Source: Caulobacteraceae bacterium (GTDB lineage: Bacteria > Pseudomonadota > Alphaproteobacteria > Caulobacterales > Caulobacteraceae). From it: a stretch of 60,593 bases of DNA. The notes below the pieces were generated by a model. It had not been told where the DNA came from. It saw only the letters and a list, made by a program, of their open reading frames with translations, and did not search any database. Below are positions 26,228-34,233 of the stretch, in pieces; position 1 is the stretch's first letter, and every line of letters starts with the position of its first letter. The DNA lies in assembly GCA_019247715.1 (NCBI GenBank), contig JAFBAO010000027.1, positions 1-60,593 of the forward strand, written 5' to 3'. The translations under genes and the position numbers were made by a program.

Positions 26228-28642
26228 ATGGCCGCCAACTACATCCGCCTGCTCGAGACCCTCTCCAGCGACGACATCGCGCTCGTCGGCGGCAAGAACG
26301 CCGCGCTCGGCGAGCTGCAGGGCGCCCTGAGGTCGGCCGGGGTCCAAACCCCGGCGGGGTTCGCGGTCACCGCGCAGGCCTACACGGACGCCCTCGACGC
26401 GGCGGGCGTCCTGCCGAAGCTGCGCGCCCTGCTGGGGGGCTTCGACATCGCCGACGTCGCCGAACTGGCGCGCCGGGGGGCCGAGGCGCGGCGGCTCGTC
26501 TATGCGGCGACGGACTGGGCCCCGATGGTCGCGCAGATCCGCGCCGCCCACGCCGACCTCATCGCCCGCTGCGGCAAGATCGGCCTCGCGGTCCGCAGCT
26601 CGGCCACCGCCGAGGATCTGCCCAACGCCAGCTTCGCCGGCCAGCACGAGAGCTATCTGAACGTCCAGGGCGAGGACGCCCTCGTGAAGGCCTGCCGCCG
26701 CTGCTTCGCCTCCCTCTTCACCGACCGGGCGATCGTCTACCGGACCACCAACGGCTTCGACCATTTCCGCGTCGCCCTCTCGGTGGGCGTGATGCAGATG
26801 GTCCGCTCGGACCTGGCCTGCAGCGGGGTCGCCTTCACCCTCGACACCGAGTCCGGATTTCCGGACGTGGTGTTCATCACCGGCGGCTACGGCCTCGGCG
26901 AGACCATCGTTCAGGGCCGGATCGACCCGGACGAGTTCCACGTGCACAAGCCGACCTTCCGGGCCGGCTTCCGGGCGGTCCTGCGCCATTCGCTGGGCCG
27001 CAAGCAGACGAAGCTGGTGCTCGGGCAAGGCGGCTCGCCGGTGGAGAAGCCGGTCAGCCAGAGTCTTCGAGGACGCTACTGCCTCACCGACGAGGAGGCG
27101 CTTGAAGTCGCCGACATGGCGATGAAGATCGAGGCCCACTTTTCGCGGCGGAACGGCAGGCCGACGCCGATGGACGTCGAGTGGGCCAAGGACGGCGTCA
27201 GCGGCAAGCTCTACATCGTTCAGGCGCGTCCCGAGACGGTCGCGTCCCAGCGGGGCGGGGCGGTGCTGGAGACCTACGCCCTGGCCGGGGGAGGCAAGAC
27301 CCTGGCGGTCGGCAAGGCGGTCGGCGAGAAGATCGCCGTCGGCGAGGTCCGTGTGGTCCGAGGACCGGCGGACCTGGCGGCGTTCCGGCCCGGCGAGGTG
27401 CTGGTGGCGGCGATGACCAGCCCGGACTGGGAGGCGGTGATGAAGAAGGCCGCCGCCCTCGTCACCGACCGCGGCGGCCGCACCTGCCACGCCGCCATCC
27501 TGGCGCGCGAGCTGGGTGTGCCGGCGGTGGTCGGATGCGGCGACGCCACCGCCAAGCTCTCCACCGGCCAGAGGGTCACCGTCTCCTGCGCCGAGGGAGA
27601 CGTGGGCCGGGTGCTCGCCGGGGAGGCGCGCTTCACGGTCGAGCGGACGCCCCCGCAGGCGCCGGCCGCGACCCGCACCGAGGTGATGGTCAACCTCGCC
27701 AATCCGGACCTGGCCTTCCGCGCCGCGATGGCGCCGGCGGCCGGCGTCGGCCTGGCGCGGATGGAGTTCATCATCAGCCAGCACGTCCGGGCCCATCCGA
27801 TGGCGCTGGCCCATCCAGAGCGCGTCTCGCCGCGCGAGCGCAAAGCGATCGGGCGCCTGGCGGCCGGCTACGACTCGCCGGCCGACTATTTCGTCGCCAG
27901 GGTCGCCGAGGGAGTCGGGGTCATCGCTGCGGCCTTCCATCCGCGGCCGGTGATCGTGCGGCTCTCGGACTTCAAGACCAACGAGTACGCCAGCCTGATC
28001 GGCGGACGCGTGTTCGAGCCGGTCGAGGCCAACCCGATGCTCGGTTTCCGCGGGGCCGCCCGCTACGCCCATCCGGCCTACGCGGACGGCTTCGCCCTGG
28101 AATGCAGAGCCCTGGCGAAGGTGCGCGGCGTCATGGGGCTGAAGAACCTGAAGGTCATGGTCCCCTTCTGCCGCCGGCTCGACGAGGGCGGACGGGTCCT
28201 GGAGGCGATGGCCGCCAACGGGCTGAAGCGGGGCGAGGACGGGCTGGAGGTCTTCGTCATGTGCGAGATCCCCAACAACGTGGTGCAGATCGACGCCTTC
28301 TGCGCCCTGTTCGACGGAGTCTCGATCGGCTCCAACGACCTCACCCAGCTGGTGCTCGGGGTCGACCGCGATTCCGACATCGTCGCCTTCGACGTCGACG
28401 AGCGAGACCCTGGCGTGCAGGAGATGCTGCGCCAAGCGATCGCCGGGGCGCGGCGGGCGCGCCGGCACGTGGGGATCTGCGGCGAGGCGCCGGCTACCTA
28501 TCCCGAGGTCGCCCGCTTCCTGGTGGGCGAGGGGATCGACTCGATCAGCGTCAATCCGGCGAGCGTGGCGGCGACCATGCGGCTGGTCGCCGAGGCTGAG
28601 GCCGCGTTCGCGAAACCCAGCCGCAGGGCCGGCGGTGGCTAG
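26228..28642 (+). CDS. ppsA: phosphoenolpyruvate synthase (pyruvate, water dikinase)
   Basis: 804 aa, cytoplasmic; makes PEP from pyruvate and ATP. It has an ATP-grasp domain with VGGKNAALGEL and RSSATAEDLPNASFAGQHES, the phosphohistidine domain GGRTCHAAILARELGVPAVVG (His near residue 421) and a PEP-binding barrel ending CGEAPATYPE (catalytic Cys near residue 751) and IDSISVNPASV. These match PpsA rather than PPDK. It overlaps pfkB by 8 nt. Co-control with a PfkB kinase suggests adjusting carbon flow at the PEP/pyruvate and hexose-phosphate nodes under low oxygen. Confidence 0.94.
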   Translation: MAANYIRLLETLSSDDIALVGGKNAALGELQGALRSAGVQTPAGFAVTAQAYTDALDAAGVLPKLRALLGGFDIADVAELARRGAEARRLVYAATDWAPMVAQIRAAHADLIARCGKIGLAVRSSATAEDLPNASFAGQHESYLNVQGEDALVKACRRCFASLFTDRAIVYRTTNGFDHFRVALSVGVMQMVRSDLACSGVAFTLDTESGFPDVVFITGGYGLGETIVQGRIDPDEFHVHKPTFRAGFRAVLRHSLGRKQTKLVLGQGGSPVEKPVSQSLRGRYCLTDEEALEVADMAMKIEAHFSRRNGRPTPMDVEWAKDGVSGKLYIVQARPETVASQRGGAVLETYALAGGGKTLAVGKAVGEKIAVGEVRVVRGPADLAAFRPGEVLVAAMTSPDWEAVMKKAAALVTDRGGRTCHAAILARELGVPAVVGCGDATAKLSTGQRVTVSCAEGDVGRVLAGEARFTVERTPPQAPAATRTEVMVNLANPDLAFRAAMAPAAGVGLARMEFIISQHVRAHPMALAHPERVSPRERKAIGRLAAGYDSPADYFVARVAEGVGVIAAAFHPRPVIVRLSDFKTNEYASLIGGRVFEPVEANPMLGFRGAARYAHPAYADGFALECRALAKVRGVMGLKNLKVMVPFCRRLDEGGRVLEAMAANGLKRGEDGLEVFVMCEIPNNVVQIDAFCALFDGVSIGSNDLTQLVLGVDRDSDIVAFDVDERDPGVQEMLRQAIAGARRARRHVGICGEAPATYPEVARFLVGEGIDSISVNPASVAATMRLVAEAEAAFAKPSRRAGGG

Positions 28643-29573
28643 CAACCCGCGGGGCCTCGTCGCCACCCTCACCATGAACCCGGCCATCGACCTCTGCTTT
28701 TCGGTCGACGGGATCTCGCCCACGCGCAAGCTGCGCGCCTACGACCTGCGGCGCGACCCGGGCGGCGGCGGGATCAACGTGGCGCGGGTGATCGGGCGGC
28801 TGGGGGGCGAGGCGCTGGCCGTCTTTCCCGCCGGCGGTCCCACCGGCGAGCGGCTGCGCTCGATGCTCGAAGCCGGCGGGACGGCGCACCGCGCGACCGA
28901 CGCGGCAGGAGAGACGCGGGAGGATTTCACCGCCTGGAACCGCGAGAACGGCGAGCAGTATCGGTTCGTGCTGCCCGGGCCCGAGCTCACCTTGGCCGAA
29001 CAGCAGGCGGCCCTGGAGGCGGTGATGGAGAGCGGGGCCGGCATCATCGTCGCCAGCGGCAGCCTGCCGTCGGGCGTGCCGGCGGCCTTCTATGCGGGGC
29101 TCGCCCTGCGCGCCAGGGAGGCGGGATCGAAGCTCGCGCTCGATGCGGCCGGACCGGCCCTGGCCGAAGGGCTGGTGGCGGGCGTCTGGCTGGTCAAGCC
29201 GAACCTCGGCGAGCTCGAGCAGCTGGTCGGCGCGCCGTTGCCGGTCCTTTCGGCGCGGCTCGGCGCCTGCCGTGACCTGATCGGGCGGCGCGCCGCCGAG
29301 GTGGTGGCGCTTTCCATGGGTCCCGAAGGCGCGCTGCTGGCGACCGAGGATGGCGCTTGGCTGTGCGCGACGCCCCCGCTGACCCCGATCAGCACGGTCG
29401 GGGCCGGCGACAGCTTCATGGGCGGGCTGGTCCAGGCCCTGGCGGACGGGCGGGACGCGCCGGAGGCGCTGGCCCGGGCGGGCTCGGCGGCGCTGCTGGC
29501 GCCCGGCACCCAGCTTTGCCAAGCGGAGGACGTGGCCCGGCTGGCGCGCGAGATCAGCGCCACGCGGCTCTGA
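28635..29573 (+). CDS. pfkB: PfkB-family phosphofructokinase
   Basis: 312-aa ribokinase-fold sugar kinase; likely phosphorylates fructose 6-phosphate or fructose 1-phosphate. The N-terminal TLTMNPAIDLCFSV, the substrate-binding PGGGGINVARVIGRLGG, and the C-terminal STVGAGDSFMGGLV with the catalytic Asp are all present. KPNLGELEQLVG is the second family signature. The GTG start overlaps the ppsA stop, so translation is coupled. A pfkB of this type (Rv2029c) belongs to the mycobacterial dormancy regulon. Confidence 0.92.
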   Translation: MASNPRGLVATLTMNPAIDLCFSVDGISPTRKLRAYDLRRDPGGGGINVARVIGRLGGEALAVFPAGGPTGERLRSMLEAGGTAHRATDAAGETREDFTAWNRENGEQYRFVLPGPELTLAEQQAALEAVMESGAGIIVASGSLPSGVPAAFYAGLALRAREAGSKLALDAAGPALAEGLVAGVWLVKPNLGELEQLVGAPLPVLSARLGACRDLIGRRAAEVVALSMGPEGALLATEDGAWLCATPPLTPISTVGAGDSFMGGLVQALADGRDAPEALARAGSAALLAPGTQLCQAEDVARLAREISATRL

Positions 29574-29585
29574 GATGATCGGCCT

Positions 29586-30047
29586 TTAGCGGAACTCCAC
29601 GGCGCCGAGCACCAGGCTCACCTGGCCGCCGCCCCAGAAGGGAAGCAGCAGGCGTCCGTAGCCGCGCTCGGCCGCCCTCGGCCGGTGTTCATAGAAGGTG
29701 GGCGCCATCGACTCCGTGGTCGCGGCGGCCTGCGACCTCAGGAACTCCAGCGGGGTCGGCAGGTCGACGTCGTCGATGAACCGGTCCTGCAACTCGCGCT
29801 CCACCGCGGGCGCATGCGGCGTGCGCGCGAGCTCGAGCCGGAACCGTTCGGGCTTCTGAAAGACGCCGAGCACGAAGACCTCGGCGCACAGGTCCTGGGC
29901 CTTGGCCATGTCCATGTCGTCGGCGAACGGGACCGTCGCGCCGCCGCGCAGAAGACTTCGCCAATAGGCGAGCGCCCGCTCGAGGCTCGGACTGAGGGGT
30001 CCCTCGATCGAGAAGGGCGAAGCATTGCGCGTCATGGCGGGTTCCAT
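29586..30047 (-). CDS. PAS-like domain protein (PAS_5 type), unknown role
   Basis: 153 aa (149 aa if the second ATG at 30035 is used). The body AYWRSLLRGGATVPFADDMD and the C-terminal RGYGRLLLPFWGGGQVSLVLGAVEF follow the pattern of small alphaproteobacterial PAS_5 proteins, which read as a worn PAS sensor without an output domain. It is convergent with pfkB, 12 nt away. Ligand and partner are unknown; the same-strand neighbour at 30082 has its own anaerobox and could be co-transcribed with it. Confidence 0.65.
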   Translation of the reverse strand: MEPAMTRNASPFSIEGPLSPSLERALAYWRSLLRGGATVPFADDMDMAKAQDLCAEVFVLGVFQKPERFRLELARTPHAPAVERELQDRFIDDVDLPTPLEFLRSQAAATTESMAPTFYEHRPRAAERGYGRLLLPFWGGGQVSLVLGAVEFR

Positions 30048-30081
30048 AGGCTCGAGGAATGAGACGGGAGCGACTCTCGCC

Positions 30082-30348
30082 TCACAATCTCACGGATTGG
30101 AAGAAGCCCGCTTCGTCGCTGGTGGGGTGTCGCAGCGATCGGCCGGCCTCGGTGATCTCGGTAACGTCCGGGGGATCAGGAGGCTCATCCAGGCACACTT
30201 CGGTCGCCTGGCCGTGAAGGCGGAGCGCCTCGCAGAGCGCGTTCGCCTCGCGCACCGCTTCGGCGCGCGTCCGAAAAGGGATCGACATGCCTTCGCCGTG
30301 GCGAACGGCCCAGCCGAAGCGCTGCTGGAAAACCCTGAAAGTGCTCAT
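30082..30348 (-). CDS. 88-aa DUF2188-like small protein
   Basis: MSTFRVFQQRFGWAVRHGEG... with FRTRAEAVREANALCEALR: a beta-hairpin reading F-x-W-A-V-R followed by an amphipathic helix, as in DUF2188-type small proteins. The tail is acidic and proline-rich. An anaerobox is centred 64 bp before the ATG. Probably a real regulon member of unknown function. Confidence 0.7.
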   Translation of the reverse strand: MSTFRVFQQRFGWAVRHGEGMSIPFRTRAEAVREANALCEALRLHGQATEVCLDEPPDPPDVTEITEAGRSLRHPTSDEAGFFQSVRL

Positions 30349-30405
30349 CGCCGAGATCCCGACAATTGGAACGCCCGATCAAGGCGCCGCGCCGACGGGT
30401 CCGCC

Positions 30406-30419
30406 TTGACGCGGGTCAA
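30406..30419. promoter_or_regulatory. anaerobox (TTGACgcggGTCAA)
   Basis: Symmetrical FixK-type site. It is centred 64 bp before the 88-aa gene at 30348. It also lies 157 bp before the rightward 83-aa gene at 30569. Confidence 0.78.
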
Positions 30420-30568
30420 ATTGAGGGACGGGCGGCCCGGAAGGCCAGCCGGTCCCCGGTCACCTCGCGGCCGCGCCAGGCATCCGTAATCCCCCCTAGG
30501 GAATGGCCCCGAATGGCGGAGCCCGAGAGCGAACATTAGGGTCGGAAAGCCATAGCAGAGGTGTCCCA

Positions 30569-30820
30569 ATGCCAGCCGCCGATCATGCCCGTAGCCAAAA
30601 GCCCGCTCTCGTGAGCCGCGCGACCGTCGGGCGCGACGAACCGGAGCAGTATCTCGTGCTGAGCAGCGCCGGGCCGCTCTGGACGACCGATCCGGCCGAG
30701 GCCACCGCGTTCGAATCCATGCGCGAGGCGATGCGGGCGGCCGTGAGGCTGCCAAGCGGGCTGCACGCATTCGGCTTGCCGCTTCGCAGCGAATTGCTGA
30801 CGCGCCGAGAGCTTCACTAG
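30569..30820 (+). CDS. 83-aa small protein, unknown
   Basis: MPAADHARSQKPALVSRATVG..., then EQYLVLSSAGPLWTTDPAEATAFESMREAMRAAVRL: beta-strands followed by a helix. The layout (short sheet reading a W-containing strand, then an AMRAA helix) resembles the 88-aa gene across the intergenic region, so both may share a fold. ATG 30569 follows GAGGTG. The frame is open upstream to 30503 but that start would be without a ribosome site. Confidence 0.6.
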   Translation: MPAADHARSQKPALVSRATVGRDEPEQYLVLSSAGPLWTTDPAEATAFESMREAMRAAVRLPSGLHAFGLPLRSELLTRRELH

Positions 30821-30890
30821 TCCCGTCCGCCGCCCGGCCCACTCGCGGCGCGCAAGGCGGCAGGGACTTGTGTTGGCGGTTTGCGAGAAG

Positions 30891-30904
30891 TCGGTCGAGG
30901 TCAA
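30891..30904. promoter_or_regulatory. half-conserved anaerobox (TCGGTcgagGTCAA)
   Basis: Right half-site is perfect, left half has two mismatches. It is centred 61 bp before the chosen start of the Crp-family gene. On sequence alone it is weak. Confidence 0.3.
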
Positions 30905-30958
30905 GGCGCTGACCGCGCCCTGACTGCCCTTGAGGCCGAAATCATAAGAGATGCGCCC

Positions 30959-31705
30959 GTGGAACGGATCGACGACCAGGTCGTGAACAATCGCCTATTG
31001 CTGGCGCTGCCGCGCGAGGCGCTCGAGCGGCTCCGGCCGGCGCTGCGCGGCGTCGCCCTGCTGCAGGGCCAGACGATCGACCGCGTCGACGCGCCCATCG
31101 CGTTCCTCTACTTCGTGAACCGCGGGTTCATCTCGATGGTCAAGACGATGAGGGACGGTCGAGCCGTGGAGATCGGCGGAATCGGCGTCGAGGGCGTCAC
31201 GGCGCCCAACTCGCTGTTCGGCATCGACGAGGCGGTGTTCGACTCCCTGGTGCAGGTCGCCGGGAGCGCCTTTCGGATCCGCCGCGATGTCCTGAAGGCC
31301 GAGGCGCGGCCGGGGACGGCGCTGCATGAACTGATGGGAAACTACGCGCGCTTCGTCCTCGGCCAGGTGGGCCAGACGGCCGCCTGCAACCGGCTGCACT
31401 CCGTGGAGGAGCGATGCTGCCGATGGCTTCTGGTGGCCGCGGACAACGCCCGGTCCGACCGTTTCGCGCTGACGCACGAATATCTCGCCATGATGCTCGG
31501 GGCGCAGCGCTCCGGCGTGTCGATCGCCATGCGGGCGCTCAAGCGGGCCGGCCTCGTGGACTACGCCAGAGGTGTGGTGACCATCCTCGACCGGGAAGGG
31601 CTCGAGGAGGCGGCCTGCGAATGCCACCGGGCCGCCAAGGATGCGATCGACGCGGTGTTCGGGTCCCGCGGCGGGGCCGCGGGCATGGCCGTCGCGAGCG
31701 TTTGA
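30959..31705 (+). CDS. Crp/Fnr-superfamily regulator without iron-sulfur cysteines
   Basis: 248 aa. A cNMP-binding-fold domain (about residues 20-130) and a C-terminal HTH_Crp_2 (THEYLAMMLGAQRSGVSIAMRALKRAGLVDY). CNRLHSVEERCCRWLL is the typical dimer-helix motif of this branch. There is no N-terminal Cys cluster, so it is not an oxygen-sensing FNR. The recognition helix (AQRSGVSIAM) lacks the E-x2-S-R pattern used by FNR and FixK to read TTGAT, so it likely binds a different operator. GTG start chosen with AAGAG 7 nt before; TTG at 30881 would be the longest frame. Confidence 0.88.
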   Translation: MERIDDQVVNNRLLLALPREALERLRPALRGVALLQGQTIDRVDAPIAFLYFVNRGFISMVKTMRDGRAVEIGGIGVEGVTAPNSLFGIDEAVFDSLVQVAGSAFRIRRDVLKAEARPGTALHELMGNYARFVLGQVGQTAACNRLHSVEERCCRWLLVAADNARSDRFALTHEYLAMMLGAQRSGVSIAMRALKRAGLVDYARGVVTILDREGLEEAACECHRAAKDAIDAVFGSRGGAAGMAVASV

Positions 31706-31807
31706 GATCGACTGCCGAGACCTCTTTCGCCCCTCCGGCAAAATCGAACAGACGCCGATCAGCTAACAATTGCTAGACTGGGCTCCGCGCCTTCGTGCGA
31801 GGCCTGA

Positions 31808-32026
31808 ATGCCCAATAGAACGGAGCCGGGGGCGGACCCCAGATCCTCGACGGAGGAATGGGTGTGCCGACAGAACATCGAACGGCTTCGCTCGAAACTG
31901 TCGCACAACCAGTGTCCGCAGCCTGAGCTCCTCAGTGAACTGCTCGCCGACGAGGAGCGGCGGCTGCGCCGGCTGATCGCCCATTTGGGGGCGGACGCCG
32001 AAGCCGGTCGGGGAGGGGACGAGTGA
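31808..32026 (+). CDS. 72-aa helical protein, paralogue of the 22527 protein
   Basis: After a polar start (MPNRTEPGADPRSSTEEWVC) comes RQNIERLRSKLSHNQ, then ELLSELLADEERRLRRLIAHLG. This aligns with the 55-aa protein at 22527 (RQNIAHYRHLLETEQ and KLERLLSEANAQL). Two Cys (residues 20 and 36) are extra. Charged amphipathic helices suggest a coiled coil or a small binding protein. Function unknown. Confidence 0.6.
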   Translation: MPNRTEPGADPRSSTEEWVCRQNIERLRSKLSHNQCPQPELLSELLADEERRLRRLIAHLGADAEAGRGGDE

Positions 32027-32074
32027 GCGCTGATCTCGCTCCACGGGTTTGACGCGATCTGGCGGAGCGCGCCC

Positions 32075-32263
32075 ATGACCTTCTCGCTTCTCTTCAGTGA
32101 CGGGGAGGGCAAGACGGCGGCGCACGTCGACCTCAGTCTCGGGTCGAATGACGCCGCCGCGGCCATCGCCGCCCAGATCCTGCGGCGGGAGAAGCGGTTC
32201 GTGGCCGTGTCGATCTGGCGAGGCTTCAAACTGATCGAGACGGTTCACCGCAACGACCTCTAA
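32075..32263 (+). CDS. 62-aa small protein, unknown
   Basis: MTFSLLFSDGEGKTAAHVDL, then SNDAAAAIAAQILRREKRFVAVSIWRG and a final strand FKLIETVHRND. A beta-alpha-beta pattern is likely. It starts 48 nt after the previous small gene and is possibly co-transcribed. Family not recognised. Confidence 0.6.
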   Translation: MTFSLLFSDGEGKTAAHVDLSLGSNDAAAAIAAQILRREKRFVAVSIWRGFKLIETVHRNDL

Positions 32264-32304
32264 GGCTCCGCCGGCCTGGATGGGGAGCCGCGCGGCCGCC
32301 GCCA

Positions 32305-32724
32305 TCAGGCGTCCGACCCTCTCGGCCTTGTGCCGCCGCCGGGGACGGGGCTCGCCAGCAGGCCCACGGGCAGGCCGTCCATGAGGCAGACCGCCCGCAC
32401 CGCACCCCCCTCCTGTCCGACCGTCATGCAGTCGATCTTGCGCGCGAACACCAACGACCTCAGCGATTCAAGAGTGGCGTCCGGCCCGGCGTCGGCCATC
32501 GCGACGCGCACCCACTGGCTCGGCGACGGACCCAGGGCGACGCACAGGGTGCGGCCGTCGAGCACCTGGAGGACCGGGCCCGAGAAGGCCTGGCCGGGGC
32601 TGGGCGCGGTCGCGGAGCAGGCGACCGGGGCCGGACCGACCGGACAGGTCTGTGGGGCGGCCTCGCCTGGGAGCGCGAGAGCGACGGTGGTTGCGAAGAG
32701 GGCTGTCTGGACGAGCTTGCGCAT
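32305..32724 (-). CDS. secreted nuclease-like small protein
   Basis: 139 aa with a signal peptide (MRKLVQTALFATTVALALPGEA). The mature part begins with Cys residues (QTCPVG...VACSA) and then GPVLQVLDGRTLCVALG and WVRVAMADAGP, which recall the start of staphylococcal-nuclease/thermonuclease-like domains (V-x-DGDT-x-x-V, V-R-(L/V)-x-x-x-D-A-P). The catalytic Arg/Glu region is not evident, so it may be a degenerate domain. An anaerobox-like site is centred 57 bp upstream. Confidence 0.6.
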   Translation of the reverse strand: MRKLVQTALFATTVALALPGEAAPQTCPVGPAPVACSATAPSPGQAFSGPVLQVLDGRTLCVALGPSPSQWVRVAMADAGPDATLESLRSLVFARKIDCMTVGQEGGAVRAVCLMDGLPVGLLASPVPGGGTRPRGSDA

Positions 32725-32774
32725 CGGATGTTCCTCGAGCGGCTCTTGAATACCTCCGCCGGGCGGGGAGGACT

Positions 32775-32788
32775 TTGAGCGACATCAA
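32775..32788. promoter_or_regulatory. anaerobox, one mismatch (TTGAGcgacATCAA)
   Basis: One change from the FNR consensus. It is centred 57 bp before the nuclease-like gene at 32724. Confidence 0.65.
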
Positions 32789-32854
32789 CCTCAGTGCAGG
32801 TCGGCACGTCCCGCGCGATCGCCGGCGCGCGTCGGCGTGGGGCGAGGCCGGGGC

Positions 32855-33193
32855 TTACGGACTGCTGCGGTCCGCCGCCTCGCGCAATGTCCGGGCGTAA
32901 TCGGCGAAGATTCCGAGCGCCGCCTTGTGACTGGCGAGCACGTCTTTGTGAAAGGCGGCCTTCGCCGGTTCGCCCTGGACGACCAGTCGTTCCAGAACCA
33001 GCATGCGGGCTTCGGTCTCGACGATCAGCTTTTCGGCCTTGTCCAGCCGCTCCGTGAGCGACCCGAACCGATCCTCCTCGGCGATCAGCAGCTTGCGCAA
33101 CGTCTCGCGTTTCGCCAGCGCGGGTTCGACCATCAGCTGGCCCGCGAAACGGTCCAGATTCTGGTCGCGCACGAACCTGTGGGTGGCGTCCAT
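32855..33193 (-). CDS. 112-aa helical protein, distant member of the RQNI family
   Basis: MDATHRFVRDQNLDRFAGQL, then ALAKRETLRKLLIAEEDRFGSLTERLDKAEKLI and a second helical half. The first half matches the small proteins at 22527 and 31808 (QNL, then KRETLRKLL-x-EE). The C-terminal part repeats a helix ending YARTLREAAD. The frame is open 30 codons upstream, but the ATG at 33193 gives the conserved N-terminus. Probably an all-helical cytoplasmic protein; function unknown. Confidence 0.65.
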   Translation of the reverse strand: MDATHRFVRDQNLDRFAGQLMVEPALAKRETLRKLLIAEEDRFGSLTERLDKAEKLIVETEARMLVLERLVVQGEPAKAAFHKDVLASHKAALGIFADYARTLREAADRSSP

Positions 33194-33326
33194 CGTCGCA
33201 GGCGATCTTACTCGAAGCGTGGTCGCCCACAACCAAATGTCGGCGCCGCCCGCAACGTGCGCGGTATGGTGACGTTTTCTCATGGCGCCAGCCTGCCGGG
33301 GCCGGCCTGACGTTCAGCCCGCCGGA

Positions 33327-33340
33327 TTGACATCCCTCAA
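33327..33340. promoter_or_regulatory. anaerobox, imperfect (TTGACatccCTCAA)
   Basis: FixK-like, right half CTCAA. It is centred 56 bp before the CheB-like ATG at 33390. Confidence 0.55.
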
Positions 33341-33389
33341 GTCGCGCCGGCGCCCGATGGAGCATAGGGGGCGGGGAGAGGCGCCTCGA

Positions 33390-34022
33390 ATGACCCTACA
33401 GCCAAAGGCTCCCGGCCCGGATTCAGAGCGATCGCGGGGCGATCCGCCCCGATCGATCGTCGGCGTGGGCGCATCGGGCAGCGCGGGCCTCCATGACCTG
33501 CGCACGCTGCTGGCGGCGTGGCCGCCGGCGTGTCCGGCCGCCGTCATGGTGGTGCTGCACCGGCCGGCCGATCGCCAGAGCCAGCTCCCGGCCGTCCTGC
33601 GATCGGCCGCCTCGATCCCGGTGGTCGTCGCCCATCAGGGCGCGGCCGTGTCTCCCGGGGTGTGCTATCTGGGCGAACCCGATGCGCATCTCACGCTCGA
33701 CGCCGCCGGCCGCATCGACCTCACGCCCAACTCGCTCCATCGCAACCGCACCATCGATCTGCTGCGTCATTCCCTGGCGGAGCATGCCGCGCCGAACGTG
33801 ATGGGCGTCATTCTCTCCGGATCGCTCGACGACGGCGCCCGCGGCCTGGCCGCGATCGCCAAGGCCGGTGGCGCGACCATGACGGTCTCGCCCGATGGCG
33901 CCTATGGCGGACAGATGCCGCAGAATGCCGTCGAGCGCTGCGGCTCGGTGGATTTCCGGGGCGAGCCCGCCGAGATCGCCCGCGAGGTCGGCCGCCGTAC
34001 CAGCGTGGGCGTTCGCACCTAG
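33390..34022 (+). CDS. stand-alone CheB methylesterase domain
   Basis: 210 aa. The catalytic triad of CheB is present: Ser in GVGASGSAG (about residue 29), His in VVLHRP (57) and Asp in LSGSLDDGARG (148). The receiver domain that normally precedes it is absent; the ATG follows GGGGAGAGG with good spacing. No cheR, receptor or other chemotaxis gene is nearby. A stand-alone esterase domain could act on a protein glutamate methyl ester or amide in a non-chemotaxis role. An anaerobox-like site supports low-oxygen control. Confidence 0.85.
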   Translation: MTLQPKAPGPDSERSRGDPPRSIVGVGASGSAGLHDLRTLLAAWPPACPAAVMVVLHRPADRQSQLPAVLRSAASIPVVVAHQGAAVSPGVCYLGEPDAHLTLDAAGRIDLTPNSLHRNRTIDLLRHSLAEHAAPNVMGVILSGSLDDGARGLAAIAKAGGATMTVSPDGAYGGQMPQNAVERCGSVDFRGEPAEIAREVGRRTSVGVRT

Positions 34023-34091
34023 TGTCCTTGTCGAGTCCGAAGTTCGCTCCGCGCCCATCCCATCCACTGACGAACTTCGGACTCCGGACAC
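34023..34091. repeat. imperfect inverted repeat, 13-bp perfect core arms
   Basis: Core arms 34034-34046 and 34071-34083 (AGTCCGAAGTTCG and its complement) flank a 24-nt spacer; outer 6-nt arms 34023-34028 and 34086-34091 (GTGTCC/GGACAC) also match. It lies right after the CheB-like stop, so it may be a terminator hairpin or a small mobile-element relic. Confidence 0.6.
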
Positions 34092-34233
34092 CAGAGAAGA
34101 CCGCCGCGGGGATTCGTGCGACATGCGTCGGTGCTTGACCCCTTGGGCGAAGCGGTCTTCAACCCGGTGTTAGTGAGCGTGCCAGAAACCCGACGGTTTC
34201 AGGCGCCGTCGAAGGGTCGGAGCTCCGGAGAGA

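Noticed and set aside
32049..32062. TTGAC-like sequence before the 62-aa gene at 32075 as an anaerobox
   Set aside because: Only the left half-site is present and it lies too close to the start codon.
31759..32229. Minus-strand frame opposite the small genes at 31808 and 32075
   Set aside because: Ser/Arg-rich shadow without ribosome site; the plus-strand frames have better starts and a family resemblance.
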